Source of the DNA: Pantanalinema sp. GBBB05 | GTDB taxonomy: Bacteria > Cyanobacteriota > Cyanobacteriia > Leptolyngbyales > Leptolyngbyaceae | Length of the DNA: 64,000 bases | NCBI GenBank assembly: GCA_016743235.1 | Contig: VRZD01000010.1 | Span: forward strand, 62,001-126,000 | Reading direction: 5' to 3' | In this document: positions 37,288 through 45,677 of the stretch, piece by piece | Position numbering within the stretch: the stretch's first letter is position 1 | How the letters are laid out: the number at the start of each line of letters is the position of its first letter | The notes under the pieces: model-generated | Told to the model about the DNA's origin: nothing | The model's database searches: none | What the model saw: the letters and a program-made list of their open reading frames with translations, nothing else | Made by a program: the position numbers and the translations under genes

Positions 37288-37395
37288 TTACTTTTTCCAG
37301 GGCAGCTTTGTGCCCATCTCTGTTATGGCTGAGAGGATCAGGTAGAGAATTAGGAGTCCAACACTGGTAAGAAATAATAGTAACTCGTTGTCCAT
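37288..37395 (-). CDS. Candidate 35-residue single-helix membrane peptide
   Basis: From ATG 37395 the minus strand encodes MDNELLLFLTSVGLLILYLI then LSAITEMGTKLPWKK: an acidic N-terminus, a 20-residue helix and a basic tail. This is the build of small photosynthetic and respiratory subunits (PetL, PsbX, NdhP and others), but I cannot match it to one. No ribosome-binding site is seen, and the frame extends upstream without a stop, so it may be chance. The gene would end 1 bp from the TPR stop. Confidence 0.28.
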   Translation of the reverse strand: MDNELLLFLTSVGLLILYLILSAITEMGTKLPWKK

Positions 37396-37418
37396 TAAGA
37401 GGATAGGGATAAGCTGAT

Positions 37419-37496
37419 TGGTCGGGGCAGAGCATTCCCCAGCTAATTCTACAGATTGCATCAGGAATGCCCGATCGAAATTCTTTGCCCCGACCA
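37419..37496. repeat. Two-tier hairpin element (78 nt)
   Basis: Outer arms TGGTCGGGGCA (37419-37429) and TGCCCCGACCA (37486-37496) are perfect 11-bp reverse complements; inner arms GCATTCC (37432-37438) and GGAATGC (37464-37470) add 7 bp. It lies between two convergent genes. There is no U-tract for a classic terminator, so a small non-autonomous element or a structured RNA is equally possible. Confidence 0.55.
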
Positions 37497-37556
37497 TTTA
37501 CCAAGTCACAGAAAGGGGTGGCGATGCTACGGGTGACAACAATCGGTTCGCTGTAA

Positions 37557-37949
37557 TTAAAGCAACGAGTCTAGATCTAAGGCTTGAGAACCACCTTGTT
37601 GTAATTGAGTCAAAATTTTGCCCAATTGTGACCAAACTAACCAACTAATAAAGACGGTCAGCGGCAGGGCAATCATGTAGGCCAACTTAGCCGGAAATCC
37701 AAAAATTTCCATCCCAGAGGATAAAAATATGCAGATCCCACCTGCCATTCCCCAAAATGGCACGAGCAATTGAAACCCTTGTAGGTTTGCCAGCGAGCGA
37801 GTTGAGCGGCTTTTAGACCATTCCCGTACCGATTGTTTCAGGACTGCCTCAAATGCCACACCCGAGGCAATGCTAGCCAGCAAGCTGGCAATCAGCAACA
37901 CATAGGGGGGAGAAGGTAGCACATAGTAAAATTCAGGCAAACTTTCCAT
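37557..37949 (-). CDS. Small integral membrane protein, unknown function
   Basis: A 130-residue protein with three hydrophobic segments (about 15-35, 62-80 and 88-108) and a charged middle (KQSVREWSKSRSTRS). It ends with LTQLQQGGSQALDLDSLL. I do not recognise a family; the pattern suggests a conserved cyanobacterial membrane protein. ATG at 37949 gives MESLPEFYYVLPSPPYVLL with no strong ribosome-binding site. It lies upstream of nothing on its strand and is separated from the ABC1 kinase gene by 116 bp, so co-transcription with that gene (which is read first) is possible. Confidence 0.6.
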   Translation of the reverse strand: MESLPEFYYVLPSPPYVLLIASLLASIASGVAFEAVLKQSVREWSKSRSTRSLANLQGFQLLVPFWGMAGGICIFLSSGMEIFGFPAKLAYMIALPLTVFISWLVWSQLGKILTQLQQGGSQALDLDSLL

Positions 37950-38065
37950 GACAAATTATTCCAGGGTCAGGTCGCAAAACTTAACACTCTAACCTTACAC
38001 CGTTTTGACCCAATGTCAGTGGTGATCAGCTGACGGTCTCTCAGTCCTCAGCCAGGTAAGCTTCC

Positions 38066-39823
38066 CTACGCGGAATCCTTTTTGATCGGTTTGATCGGAG
38101 CAGGTGATGGAATTAGGGCAGTTGCTCCAGCGGTGGATAGGTCTGCTAGGGCTCCCAAGGCTACGTTAAACAGTCGTGCCGGTTTGAAATCATCTTTAAT
38201 GAGATTCCAGAGCCGTTGGACTTCTTCAGTATGTAAGCGATCGTCCTCGGTTAAGGCAATCAGCAATTGTCGCCGCAGGTACTTTCCTTCATCTGATAGC
38301 AGATACTGCAAGCCGAGTTGTGCTGTAGGGAGCAAATCAAATTTTTGGTCAGTCCGGGCGATCGAGATCAAATTCTCTAAACGTTCCCACTGGAATCTAC
38401 CATCCTTAAATAGCACTTCAATCAAGCGACGACGCAGTTGAGGAGATTCCCCAGTCAGCAAGCGTTTCGCTACGTAGGGATAGGCAACCTCAACGATCTT
38501 AAAGTTGGGATTGAGAGTGAGCGCTAACCCTTCCTGAGTCACCAGCGATCGAATAATCAGGGCAAACTTGGCGGGAACGCGGAAGGGATAATCAAACATC
38601 AACTCCGAGAAGCGATCGGTAATCGTTTTGAAGTTGAAGTCCCGCACACTTTCACCAATTACATCACCGAGTACGGCTTCCAGCGCCGGTACGATCGGAC
38701 GAATGTCTACATCGGGAGTTAGGAAGCCTAATTTAACAAAATCCTGAGCTAGCGCTAGATATTCTTTGTTAATCAGATGAACGACCGCATCGACCAACGT
38801 TTCCTTGGTAGTTTCATCCATCTGATCCATCATGCCGAAGTCAATGTACGCCATCTGCGTTCCATACTCGGCTTGGGCAGTTTGAGTGCCATTTAACGAG
38901 CACTGCGGCGTCATGGCAAACAGGTTGCCAGGGTGAGGGTCAGCATGAAAGAAACCAAATTCTAATAACTGTCGTAGACCTGAAGTGACCCCAATTTGGA
39001 TCACGGTATTGATATCTAGCCCAGTTTCACTAATCCGTTCAGCATCAGTGAGTTTGAAGCCGTGAATCCATTCCAGGGTTAAAACTCGATGACTACTGTA
39101 ACGCCAGTAGATTGCCGGCACTTTTACGGTTGGATCATCCCGGAAGTTCGTAGCGAATTTCTCGGCATTGCGTCCTTCATTCAGGTAGTCGATCTCCTCA
39201 AACAGTTTGCAACCAAACTCATCCACAATCAGCGTTAAGTCATGCCCTAAGTTCAACGGCAACCAAGGAGCCATCCAACTAGCTGCCCACCGCATCAGAT
39301 AGAGATCGAGCGTCAGGATTGGGAGCAAATTGGGACGCTGTACCTTGACCGCCACCTCTTCGCCACTGTAGAGCCGTGCCCGGTAAACTTGTCCTAGACT
39401 AGCTGCCGCGACTGGTTTCTCGGAGATCTGCTGGAATGTTTCGTCGAGTGAGCGATCGAGTTCCGCTTCAATAATGGCAAAAGCAGTTTCGGTAGGAAAC
39501 GGGGGCAGTTGATCTTGGAGTTTGATCAACTCATCGAGAAAATCTCGTCTGACCAGATCTGGTCGCGTAGAAAGGGCCTGACCAACTTTAATAAAGGTTG
39601 GTCCCAGTTGAGTGAGAATCCGCCGTAGCTGTTCCGCTCGCTGGGGGTGATGCGCTCCAGCTTGGTGCTGCCAGCTATCCCACTTGAGACCTAAGAAAAA
39701 GCCGAAAAACGATAGAACAATTCGGCAGGAACGCCAAAAGCCTAACCAGGGACGACGACTGTAATACTGAGCGATCGCTCTGGCATCGTAGCGTCTTAAC
39801 TGACTGAGGGGATGCTGACCCAC
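38066..39823 (-). CDS. ABC1 family atypical kinase (AarF/UbiB-like)
   Basis: A 585-residue member of the ABC1/UbiB family. After an N-terminal helical part it shows the family-specific KxGQ motif in FIKVGQALSTRPDLV (about 77-91), then the alanine-rich nucleotide loop PVAAASLGQVYRA (about 136-148), the lysine in VAVKVQRP, and the metal site HADPHPGNLF (about 292-301) followed by YIDFGMMDQM. Members regulate prenyl-quinone and lipid metabolism in plastoglobules and cyanobacteria; direct protein kinase activity is doubtful. A C-terminal hydrophobic segment (FNVALGALADLSTAGATALIP) may associate with the membrane. ATG at 39823 begins MGQHPLSQLRRYDARAIAQYY. Confidence 0.92.
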   Translation of the reverse strand: MGQHPLSQLRRYDARAIAQYYSRRPWLGFWRSCRIVLSFFGFFLGLKWDSWQHQAGAHHPQRAEQLRRILTQLGPTFIKVGQALSTRPDLVRRDFLDELIKLQDQLPPFPTETAFAIIEAELDRSLDETFQQISEKPVAAASLGQVYRARLYSGEEVAVKVQRPNLLPILTLDLYLMRWAASWMAPWLPLNLGHDLTLIVDEFGCKLFEEIDYLNEGRNAEKFATNFRDDPTVKVPAIYWRYSSHRVLTLEWIHGFKLTDAERISETGLDINTVIQIGVTSGLRQLLEFGFFHADPHPGNLFAMTPQCSLNGTQTAQAEYGTQMAYIDFGMMDQMDETTKETLVDAVVHLINKEYLALAQDFVKLGFLTPDVDIRPIVPALEAVLGDVIGESVRDFNFKTITDRFSELMFDYPFRVPAKFALIIRSLVTQEGLALTLNPNFKIVEVAYPYVAKRLLTGESPQLRRRLIEVLFKDGRFQWERLENLISIARTDQKFDLLPTAQLGLQYLLSDEGKYLRRQLLIALTEDDRLHTEEVQRLWNLIKDDFKPARLFNVALGALADLSTAGATALIPSPAPIKPIKKDSA

Positions 39824-40438
39824 GCCTTGATTAACCTCTCAAACTAAAACAATTTTGGGATTGTGGAGATTGAAGGTGAGGCGAGGAGGCGATTTGCCTG
39901 AGCATTCGTTTTAGCGGTTCTCGAAAGAGTCTGCCTGACGGAGCCACCTGACCAAACCCTCTATAGGTTTAAATCAGTAGGGGTAAGCGAAACCCCTGAT
40001 CATCTAGTCGCAAATAGTTATCTTTTTATTAACTATAGTATACGCTTTAACAAAATTCGTAACATTTGGGGAGGGATAGGGATTACCCCCATCAGCAAAG
40101 AGCGATAGAATCCCTATCCTTAGAGGATTCTTAACCATCATGTCGCACCAATTGGCTCCTCAAGCGTCGCTGCATTCTTAATGATTCTTAATCTTTTATC
40201 CTGGCTGCAACGACACTGAGCCCACCTTCAGTTTCAGAGTGCCCTCTGCCAACGGCAAAAATATCATCAGCAATCAACCGCTATCCTGTCTGCGACCAAA
40301 CCCGTAAGGGCAGACTTCTGATAGGTGGCTTGCGACCAATTTGGGCAGAAAGGCTGGAGATCAAAGCTACGCAGAATGAATTAGCACGATCGACAACGTT
40401 ATCGATCGCGCCACGGCTGCCGGTTTACTTTTCTTTGA
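39824..40438. other. Intergenic stretch, no gene seen
   Basis: About 615 bp between the ABC1 gene and the aminotransferase gene. A 124-codon frame at 40330-40701 mostly overlaps the aminotransferase antisense and is a shadow. A 7-bp dyad ATAGTTA/TAACTAT around 40014-40036 and a loosely repeated GCGACCAA...GGGCAGA (about 40294-40356) are the only structures. The ABC1 promoter must be in the right part of 39824-40100. Confidence 0.4.
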
Positions 40439-41575
40439 TTACAGACAGTCTTTCAAGCTATAGACCACTTGTTCTTGCTGTTCCACGGTCAGCTCAGGAA
40501 ACATGGGTAAGGAAAGCACTTCATGGGCAGCTCGTTCAGCAACGGGGAGTTGACCCGGTTGATAACCCAGGTGGGCGTAAACGGGTTGCAGGTGCAGTGG
40601 TAGAGGATAATAGACCATCGAACTTACACCTTTGGTCTGAAGTTGACTGCGAATCTGATCGCGCCGTTCGCTGTTTGAGCCAGGGGAGGAACGATCGCTG
40701 AGAATTCGAATAGTGTATTGGTTCCACACACTTTGTCCGCCTGTTGCTTCCTGGGGTAGAGCAATGCCTGCAATGGGACTCAGCAGCTGTTGATACCGCT
40801 CCGCGATCGCCCGGCGTTGCGTATTCCAGGTTTCCAAGTACCGGAGTTTGACCTGAAGAATGGCTGCTTGCATGGCATCAAGCCGACTATTCATGCCTAG
40901 GTCTTCGTAGTAGTAAGTGCCTCGGCGACCATGATCCCGTAATCGGCGAATTGTCTCTGCGATCGCTGGATCATGAGTTGTAATTGCTCCACCATCCCCA
41001 CAGGCTCCCAGATTCTTAGTGGGGTAGAAGCTAAAACAGCCAATCTGACCAATGCTACCGACCTGTTGTCCTGCCCAACGGGCTCCTGTTGCCTGAGCAC
41101 AGTCTTCCACGATCGCTAAATGATGCGCTTGGGCGATCGCCATCAACCGCGTCATGTCTACGGGATGACCGAAGAGATGGACTGGAATGATTGCGCGGGT
41201 GCGATCAGTAATGGCCGCTTCTGCCTGTGCCAAATCCAAATTAAACGTCTGCGGTTCAATATCAACAAAAACTGGCGTGGCTCCTACGGCACTGATGACT
41301 TCAGCCGTTGCCACAAAAGTAAATGGCGTTGTGATCACTTCATCGCTCGCCCCAATTTTTAAGGCTCGTAACGCTAAGTACAACGCATCCGTACCCGAAT
41401 TACAGGCAATACACTCCGGTGTGCCAATGTAATCTGCTAGTTGATGCTCCAAGCCTTCGACTACTGCACCACCAATGTAGTGACCAGAGGCAAGCACTTG
41501 TAATACAGCAGCATTAAGCTCTGCACCAATCACCTTGAATTGTTCAGACAGGTCAAACGGGGGAATCTTATTCAC
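40439..41575 (-). CDS. DegT/DnrJ/EryC1/StrS family aminotransferase
   Basis: A 378-residue PLP-dependent sugar aminotransferase. The early part has AVLQVLASGHYIGG and CIACNSGTDALYLALRAL (PLP phosphate loop), then VEDCAQATGA (Asp for the pyridine nitrogen), and the Schiff-base lysine in FSFYPTKNLGACGDGGAI (about 188-205). The C-terminal domain has NSRLDAMQAAIL and VYYPLPLHLQPVY. Such enzymes transaminate nucleotide-linked 3- or 4-keto sugars for O-antigen or other glycans. No other sugar-nucleotide gene is next to it, so the substrate cannot be named. It starts 118 bp from the divergent FetB gene. Confidence 0.93.
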   Translation of the reverse strand: MNKIPPFDLSEQFKVIGAELNAAVLQVLASGHYIGGAVVEGLEHQLADYIGTPECIACNSGTDALYLALRALKIGASDEVITTPFTFVATAEVISAVGATPVFVDIEPQTFNLDLAQAEAAITDRTRAIIPVHLFGHPVDMTRLMAIAQAHHLAIVEDCAQATGARWAGQQVGSIGQIGCFSFYPTKNLGACGDGGAITTHDPAIAETIRRLRDHGRRGTYYYEDLGMNSRLDAMQAAILQVKLRYLETWNTQRRAIAERYQQLLSPIAGIALPQEATGGQSVWNQYTIRILSDRSSPGSNSERRDQIRSQLQTKGVSSMVYYPLPLHLQPVYAHLGYQPGQLPVAERAAHEVLSLPMFPELTVEQQEQVVYSLKDCL

Positions 41576-41692
41576 TCACTTACACCACAAGCGGGATCAA
41601 CCATTAATAGAATCAAATTTTGTTACCAAATGGAATCTATTGGGGGTGCTTAAGTCGATAGACTATGGCGATATATCAATTGTTTCAGATTC

Positions 41693-42457
41693 ATGAACTC
41701 TTTGCTGCAATTGGTTTGGGCACTTGGCTTAATGGCGATCGCGATTGCGCTTTCAGCTTGGCAACGTCTAGGTCTGGAGTGGACACTGGCACTGGCAACC
41801 GGGCGCACTGTGATGCAACTCCTTGTAGTTGGCTATGTCCTGGCCGTAGTGTTTGCCTTTAACAATCCCTGGTTAGTGTTAGCTGTCTTAGGGGTGATGC
41901 TCACGATCGCGACGATTGTTGCCCGCAACCGCATTAGTAAAAAAGTCCCCTATCTAATTCCCTTAGTAGGAAGCTCTATCCTGATCAGTACAGCACTAAC
42001 GCTGCTGTATATCAATATTTTTGTCCTGCAACCTCGTACTTGGTACGAGCCACAATATATTATTCCACTGGCTGGGATTGTGTTAGGCAATGCCATGAAT
42101 GGCGCGGCAATTACCGGAGAGCGTTTGGTAAGTACACTAAACTCTAGCCAATTAGAGATTGAGACTCATCTGAGTTTAGGCGCAACTCCTCAACAAGCGA
42201 TCGCACAATATCGACGAGATGCAATCCGAGCAGGACTGATCCCTACGATCAATACCATGATGGTGGTAGGACTAGTCACGCTACCAGGCATTATGACCGG
42301 GCAGCTGTTGAGTGGTGTAGATCCAGTCACGGCTGCCGCTTATCAAATTCTCATTATGTTCATGCTGGCGTTTGCCACACTCGTGACCACTTTGCTAGTC
42401 ACCTGGGGAATTTATCGCCAGTATTTTAACCAAGTAGCTCAATTGACAATCTGGTAA
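41693..42457 (+). CDS. FetB-like (UPF0014) iron export permease
   Basis: A 254-residue inner-membrane protein of the UPF0014/FetB family, with six or seven hydrophobic segments. The family-specific stretch is YIIPLAGIVLGNAMNGAAITGERL (about 122-145), followed by the cytosolic loop LEIETHLSLGATPQQAIAQYRRDAIRAGLIPTINTMMVVGLVTLPGIMTGQLLSG (about 151-205). In Escherichia coli FetAB exports iron and lowers oxidative stress; the ATPase partner FetA is not found here. In cyanobacteria the permease often occurs without an adjacent ATPase. The ATG at 41693 lacks a good ribosome-binding site. Confidence 0.88.
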   Translation: MNSLLQLVWALGLMAIAIALSAWQRLGLEWTLALATGRTVMQLLVVGYVLAVVFAFNNPWLVLAVLGVMLTIATIVARNRISKKVPYLIPLVGSSILISTALTLLYINIFVLQPRTWYEPQYIIPLAGIVLGNAMNGAAITGERLVSTLNSSQLEIETHLSLGATPQQAIAQYRRDAIRAGLIPTINTMMVVGLVTLPGIMTGQLLSGVDPVTAAAYQILIMFMLAFATLVTTLLVTWGIYRQYFNQVAQLTIW

Positions 42458-42773
42458 TCAAGATAAATCAGGCAGGTATTGATGCAATGCTTTGACTAAA
42501 ACCCACCCATTTATTCAACAAATAACAAGTTGAATCCTCTTAACTTCTCGCTCAATTCAGGGCTAGGTGAGGATCAATCTTTTGACAGAGAATCTGTCCT
42601 TTCTCTGGGTAGAGCGAGAAGTTAAGTTCTAGCGATTAGTCTAGAAACAACCCCACCATAATGCATCTAACTAAAAGTGCATCTAATTTCTTAGACTATC
42701 TGGCATTTAATTTTTGAGCCAGTTTATCTAAACAGTTTCAAGTGAATTTATTGACGAGTTCTGGATTTGAAAA
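42458..42773. other. Intergenic stretch containing a large dyad
   Basis: About 316 bp after the FetB-like gene. The main content is the 88-nt inverted element at 42539-42626. The rest contains AT-rich sequence leading into the next gene, presumably its promoter. No gene seen. Confidence 0.5.
42539..42626. repeat. 88-nt inverted element with 15-bp arms
   Basis: CTTAACTTCTCGCTC (42539-42553) and GAGCGAGAAGTTAAG (42612-42626) are perfect reverse complements. Inside, CAGAGAA (42586-42592) pairs with TTCTCTG (42601-42607), and GACAGA/TCTGTC can alternatively pair. No U-tract follows the right arm, so it is not a normal terminator; a MITE-like element or structured RNA fits better. Confidence 0.6.
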
Positions 42774-43436
42774 ATGGCAAATATTAACGAGCGTGACTAT
42801 AACCGTGAACATGAAAGACGTTTATCTGGACAAGTGACAGGTAGCCAGGATGTTCATCCCGATCGCGGGGCGACTGCTAGACAAGCGGCTTATCACAATG
42901 GCTATGTCCAAGGTCGGGATAATGGCTATGTACGGGGTCGGGACTATGAACGGCAGTACGATCGCGATTTGGAAACTCGGGATAATGAAAATGCAGGGCG
43001 AGGGTTACTGTTAGGCATTCTGCTAACCGCTCTCGTGGCAGCGACAGCCGGAGCCGTATTTCTCCTAAACCAACGGGAGCGCACAGCGCCATCGTCTCCC
43101 GCGATTGTTGTTCCCAGAATTTCGCCTAACGCAAACCAGCAGCAACAGCCGCAAGTCCGGGAACGGATCATTGAGCGCGATCGCGTCGTCCCCGTTCCCC
43201 AAACCTCAGCGCCCGCTCCTCGTGTGAATATTACTGTGCCGTCAGCCAACCAATCAGCTCCGAGTTCTCAGGCTCCAGCCACTCAGGCTCCGGCAGCGCC
43301 TGCGCCAACTCAAGGAGCTAATGACAATGGCAGTGTGACTGATAATAGTACAGACTCTACTCAAACAACTCCATTTAACCCTTCAGCGCCTGATACCACA
43401 AACACCCAATCTGGAACTGGAACCGAATCCCGATAA
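42774..43436 (+). CDS. Single-pass membrane protein with disordered tail
   Basis: A 220-residue protein I do not recognise by name. The N-terminal 75 residues are rich in Arg, Tyr, Asp and Gly, with near repeats GYVQGRD, GYVRGRD and YDRDLETRDNE. One membrane helix follows (about 78-97, LLLGILLTALVAATAGAVFLL), and then a Pro/Ser/Thr/Gln-rich tail. This looks like a cell-envelope protein with an unstructured outer part. ATG at 42774 follows GATTTGAAAA, no clear ribosome-binding site. A good intrinsic terminator stands 26 bp after the stop. Confidence 0.62.
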   Translation: MANINERDYNREHERRLSGQVTGSQDVHPDRGATARQAAYHNGYVQGRDNGYVRGRDYERQYDRDLETRDNENAGRGLLLGILLTALVAATAGAVFLLNQRERTAPSSPAIVVPRISPNANQQQQPQVRERIIERDRVVPVPQTSAPAPRVNITVPSANQSAPSSQAPATQAPAAPAPTQGANDNGSVTDNSTDSTQTTPFNPSAPDTTNTQSGTGTESR

Positions 43437-43461
43437 CATCCCTTTTATCGTGAGTTACTAT

Positions 43462-43494
43462 ACCCTCAGCCTTAAACTGGCTGGGGGTGTTTTA
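43462..43494 (+). terminator. Intrinsic terminator after the 42774-43436 gene
   Basis: Arms ACCCTCAGCC (43462-43471) and GGCTGGGGGT (43479-43488) pair over 10 bp with one G-T wobble around TTAAACT, followed by GTTTTATT. Confidence 0.82.
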
Positions 43495-43915
43495 TTAATG
43501 ATGGGATTTTTCCGGAAGCAGATAGCTAGCATATGAAGTCCTGATTAAGCGATGCGGGGAGTTTTGTGTATATTGTGTTTTTTCTAACAGAGGGCAACAC
43601 TCCACTCTTCTCGGGAAGTAATATAAGGAAGAATTCACTGTCACCGTAGTTTTCTCGATACTTTATGCCTTGTGATCGTTATCGCTACGACTCAGTGATT
43701 CAGGTCACATTAGGTATGCATTAATACCTAATACGATCGCAAGTACCTATAGTAAGCGAAACTTTAGAAGCCATTTTGCGTCTAAAGGATGAGAGAAATC
43801 TCGATCATCGCTTGCCAACGGGGCAGCTACCCTCTAAAGTTAGAGCCAAATCCTATCTAAATTTCCGCCATAGTCAAATTCAACCCTAGTCCCTGGCTTG
43901 GGGGTTTTAATTATT
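43495..43915. other. Intergenic stretch holding an NtcA-type promoter
   Basis: About 420 bp. Apart from the NtcA-like promoter at 43714-43753 there is an AT-rich block near 43560-43600 with no pattern. No gene seen. Confidence 0.45.
43714..43753 (+). promoter_or_regulatory. Predicted NtcA-activated promoter
   Basis: GTATGCATTAATAC (43714-43727) matches the NtcA consensus GTAN8TAC exactly and sits within a 9-bp dyad ATTAGGTAT/ATACCTAAT (43709-43732). A -10 box TATAGT is at 43748-43753, that is 20 bases after the site, the normal spacing for NtcA class II activation (20-23). Transcription would start near 43760, upstream of the gene at 43916. Confidence 0.6.
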
Positions 43916-45202
43916 GTGAGTACCTGGACAGCCCATACCACTAGACCACTTGAGCAGGAAGAGCAGCAACTATATGATCATTTGCTGAACCTTGTCCAGA
44001 CTGAATTGCCCAGTCAGCTCGTTCAGCGTTTTCGGGCTTTATTTGTTGACGGAGTTGGTTACCCAGATGCGGAAATTGCGAGAGCGCTAGATAAAGTTGT
44101 CGCATCTAAGCTGGCGGACCAAGAGTTTCGTTATGTACTCAACCGCTGCTGCCATATTTTAATTAACCGCTGGCAAACCCGCCCACAGTTTCAATCACAT
44201 ATTCCAGAACTGGTGGCAGTATTTGAAGCCGCACCGTCTCGGCATGTGTTTGAAATTTCCCGCTCTCGATCAGTGCGACGATTACGGGAACAGGTTAAAA
44301 CGTTTGTTGAGAGTGAGCAATACCTGACTCTACGGCGATTAGCCCAAGTCATTGGTGAAGCAGCTGAGAGTAATGCTAGTGGGAGCGAACCGCTGGGTGG
44401 GTTAATTCGGCGTTATCCCTATTTATATGAACATTGCTTGTTAGCAGAAGGCAGTACCTATGAACAGCAACAAACTATTCAAGAATTGAAATTCAAGGCT
44501 CAGCGCCAGTACGAGCTCGATCTATCTCAATACGTTACCTATCAAGTGCGGCGATCGCAAATTGCCCGGAGTGGTTCTTTAGAAACAGCGAATCGGGTGT
44601 TGCAACCGATTAAAAATCCTACTTTATTAAGCGATCGCGAACTGTGTGGCGCCTTAAAACACTACGTCGGGCGCTCCCAGGGTTCCTGTTCTTATCGGGA
44701 TCTAGCTCAGCGATTTACCTCGCATACTAACCACATACCTTCATTTGGGGCGTTTAAAGATAGCCTCTATCAGTACATTACGGCTTCGGTTGATCCGGAG
44801 TATGGCAAACGGCAGTTTAATAACCAACTGTATGCTCAGTTGAAGAATACGCTACCGGAAAACAATTCCCAAAAATTGAACGATTTTCTGCTTGTTAGAA
44901 CCTGTAGTCAGCTGCTGAGTTTTTTGGTAGTTGAAAGTCCGCATAAACCAGAACACTTTGTGTTTATTGATCTGGTATCTAACATTGGTCCAATTTGGGC
45001 AACCGGGTTGTTATTAAAAATCGTCCTAATTTGTCGTAAGGTTAAACCCTATCTGGAAAAACGCTTTTCCATTTTGTTTAGTCATTATGAATCCAGTCGC
45101 CGGGATGCGGTACTATGGTTAGTCCAGGCAATGGAACATCTGAATGTAGCACTGAGTACTAATTTCAGTACAATGGATCTTGCCTTAATCAACCAGTGGT
45201 AA
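43916..45202 (+). CDS. Conserved-looking hypothetical protein (428 aa)
   Basis: A protein of about 428 residues from GTG 43916 (a TTG at 43898 would add six). It is cytosolic, helical, rich in Gln, Arg and Leu, with blocks such as LTLRRLAQVIGEAAE, IRRYPYLYEHCLLAEGS, QRQYELDLSQYV, and LCGALKHYVGRSQGSCSYRDLAQRF. I recognise no catalytic motif; cyanobacterial orthologues are usually listed as hypothetical. An NtcA-type promoter 155 bp upstream suggests nitrogen control. rpsU follows 196 bp downstream with its own probable promoter. C-terminal part (QAMEHLNVALSTNFSTMDLALINQW) looks complete. Confidence 0.65.
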   Translation: MSTWTAHTTRPLEQEEQQLYDHLLNLVQTELPSQLVQRFRALFVDGVGYPDAEIARALDKVVASKLADQEFRYVLNRCCHILINRWQTRPQFQSHIPELVAVFEAAPSRHVFEISRSRSVRRLREQVKTFVESEQYLTLRRLAQVIGEAAESNASGSEPLGGLIRRYPYLYEHCLLAEGSTYEQQQTIQELKFKAQRQYELDLSQYVTYQVRRSQIARSGSLETANRVLQPIKNPTLLSDRELCGALKHYVGRSQGSCSYRDLAQRFTSHTNHIPSFGAFKDSLYQYITASVDPEYGKRQFNNQLYAQLKNTLPENNSQKLNDFLLVRTCSQLLSFLVVESPHKPEHFVFIDLVSNIGPIWATGLLLKIVLICRKVKPYLEKRFSILFSHYESSRRDAVLWLVQAMEHLNVALSTNFSTMDLALINQW

Positions 45203-45398
45203 TGCTTCTGGTTGGGAGTGAAAGGGACAGTAAAATTCTGGCAAGGAGACCGGAAAGAACGGTTTATACTAACAGATTTTATGTTAATGTGCAGATATCG
45301 TCCCTGAGTAGTCTGTCGGCGCTCTGTTTGGGCGGCATTTTTTTGAACAATTGTCCCAACACCATTACTAAACAGTCTTCTCGGAGAGAGTAGTAGGA

Positions 45399-45578
45399 AT
45401 GACCCAGGTAGTTCTTGGCGAAAACGAAGGAATTGATTCTGCCCTGCGGCGTTTCAAGCGCCAGGTATCTAAGGCCGGAATTTTGGCAGATCTCAGATCG
45501 CATCGGCACTTTGAAACGCCACTAGAAAAGCGCAAGCGTAAAGCGATCGTGGCGCGGCGTAAGAGACGCTACAACTAA
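45399..45578 (+). CDS. rpsU: 30S ribosomal protein S21
   Basis: A 59-residue protein, [20 protein letters not shown], then [39 protein letters not shown]. This is S21: the bS21 core (E..E-ALRRFKRxV-K-G-L-E-R-R--FE-P-EKRKRK) and basic C-terminus are complete. S21 binds the small subunit platform near the anti-Shine-Dalgarno and assists initiation. The start is preceded by AGAGAGTAGTAGGA, a fair ribosome-binding site. A -10-like TATACT at 45265 suggests a leader of about 120 bases; several cyanobacterial rpsU genes have such leaders and respond to cold. It is shorter than a 60-residue cut-off and is easy to miss. Confidence 0.96.
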   Translation: MTQVVLGENEGIDSALRRFKRQVSKAGILADLRSHRHFETPLEKRKRKAIVARRKRRYN

Positions 45579-45603
45579 TTGGCTAAATATTGCTTATAAC
45601 ATA

Positions 45604-45629
45604 GGGGTGTGTAAAATACACCTCCTTTA
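45604..45629 (+). terminator. Probable terminator of rpsU
   Basis: GGTGT and ACACC form a 5-bp core stem around GTAAAAT, extendable by AGG/CCT with a bulge, and are followed by a short T-rich CCTTTAATT. It lies 26 bp after the rpsU stop. The stem is modest. Confidence 0.5.
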
Positions 45630-45677
45630 ATTGCTAGACTGGCGCTATTCTGAGTAGAGTAGCGCCACTTTAATGCG

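Noticed and set aside
40330..40701. 123-codon plus-strand frame
   Set aside because: It runs mostly antisense through the conserved end of the DegT aminotransferase gene.
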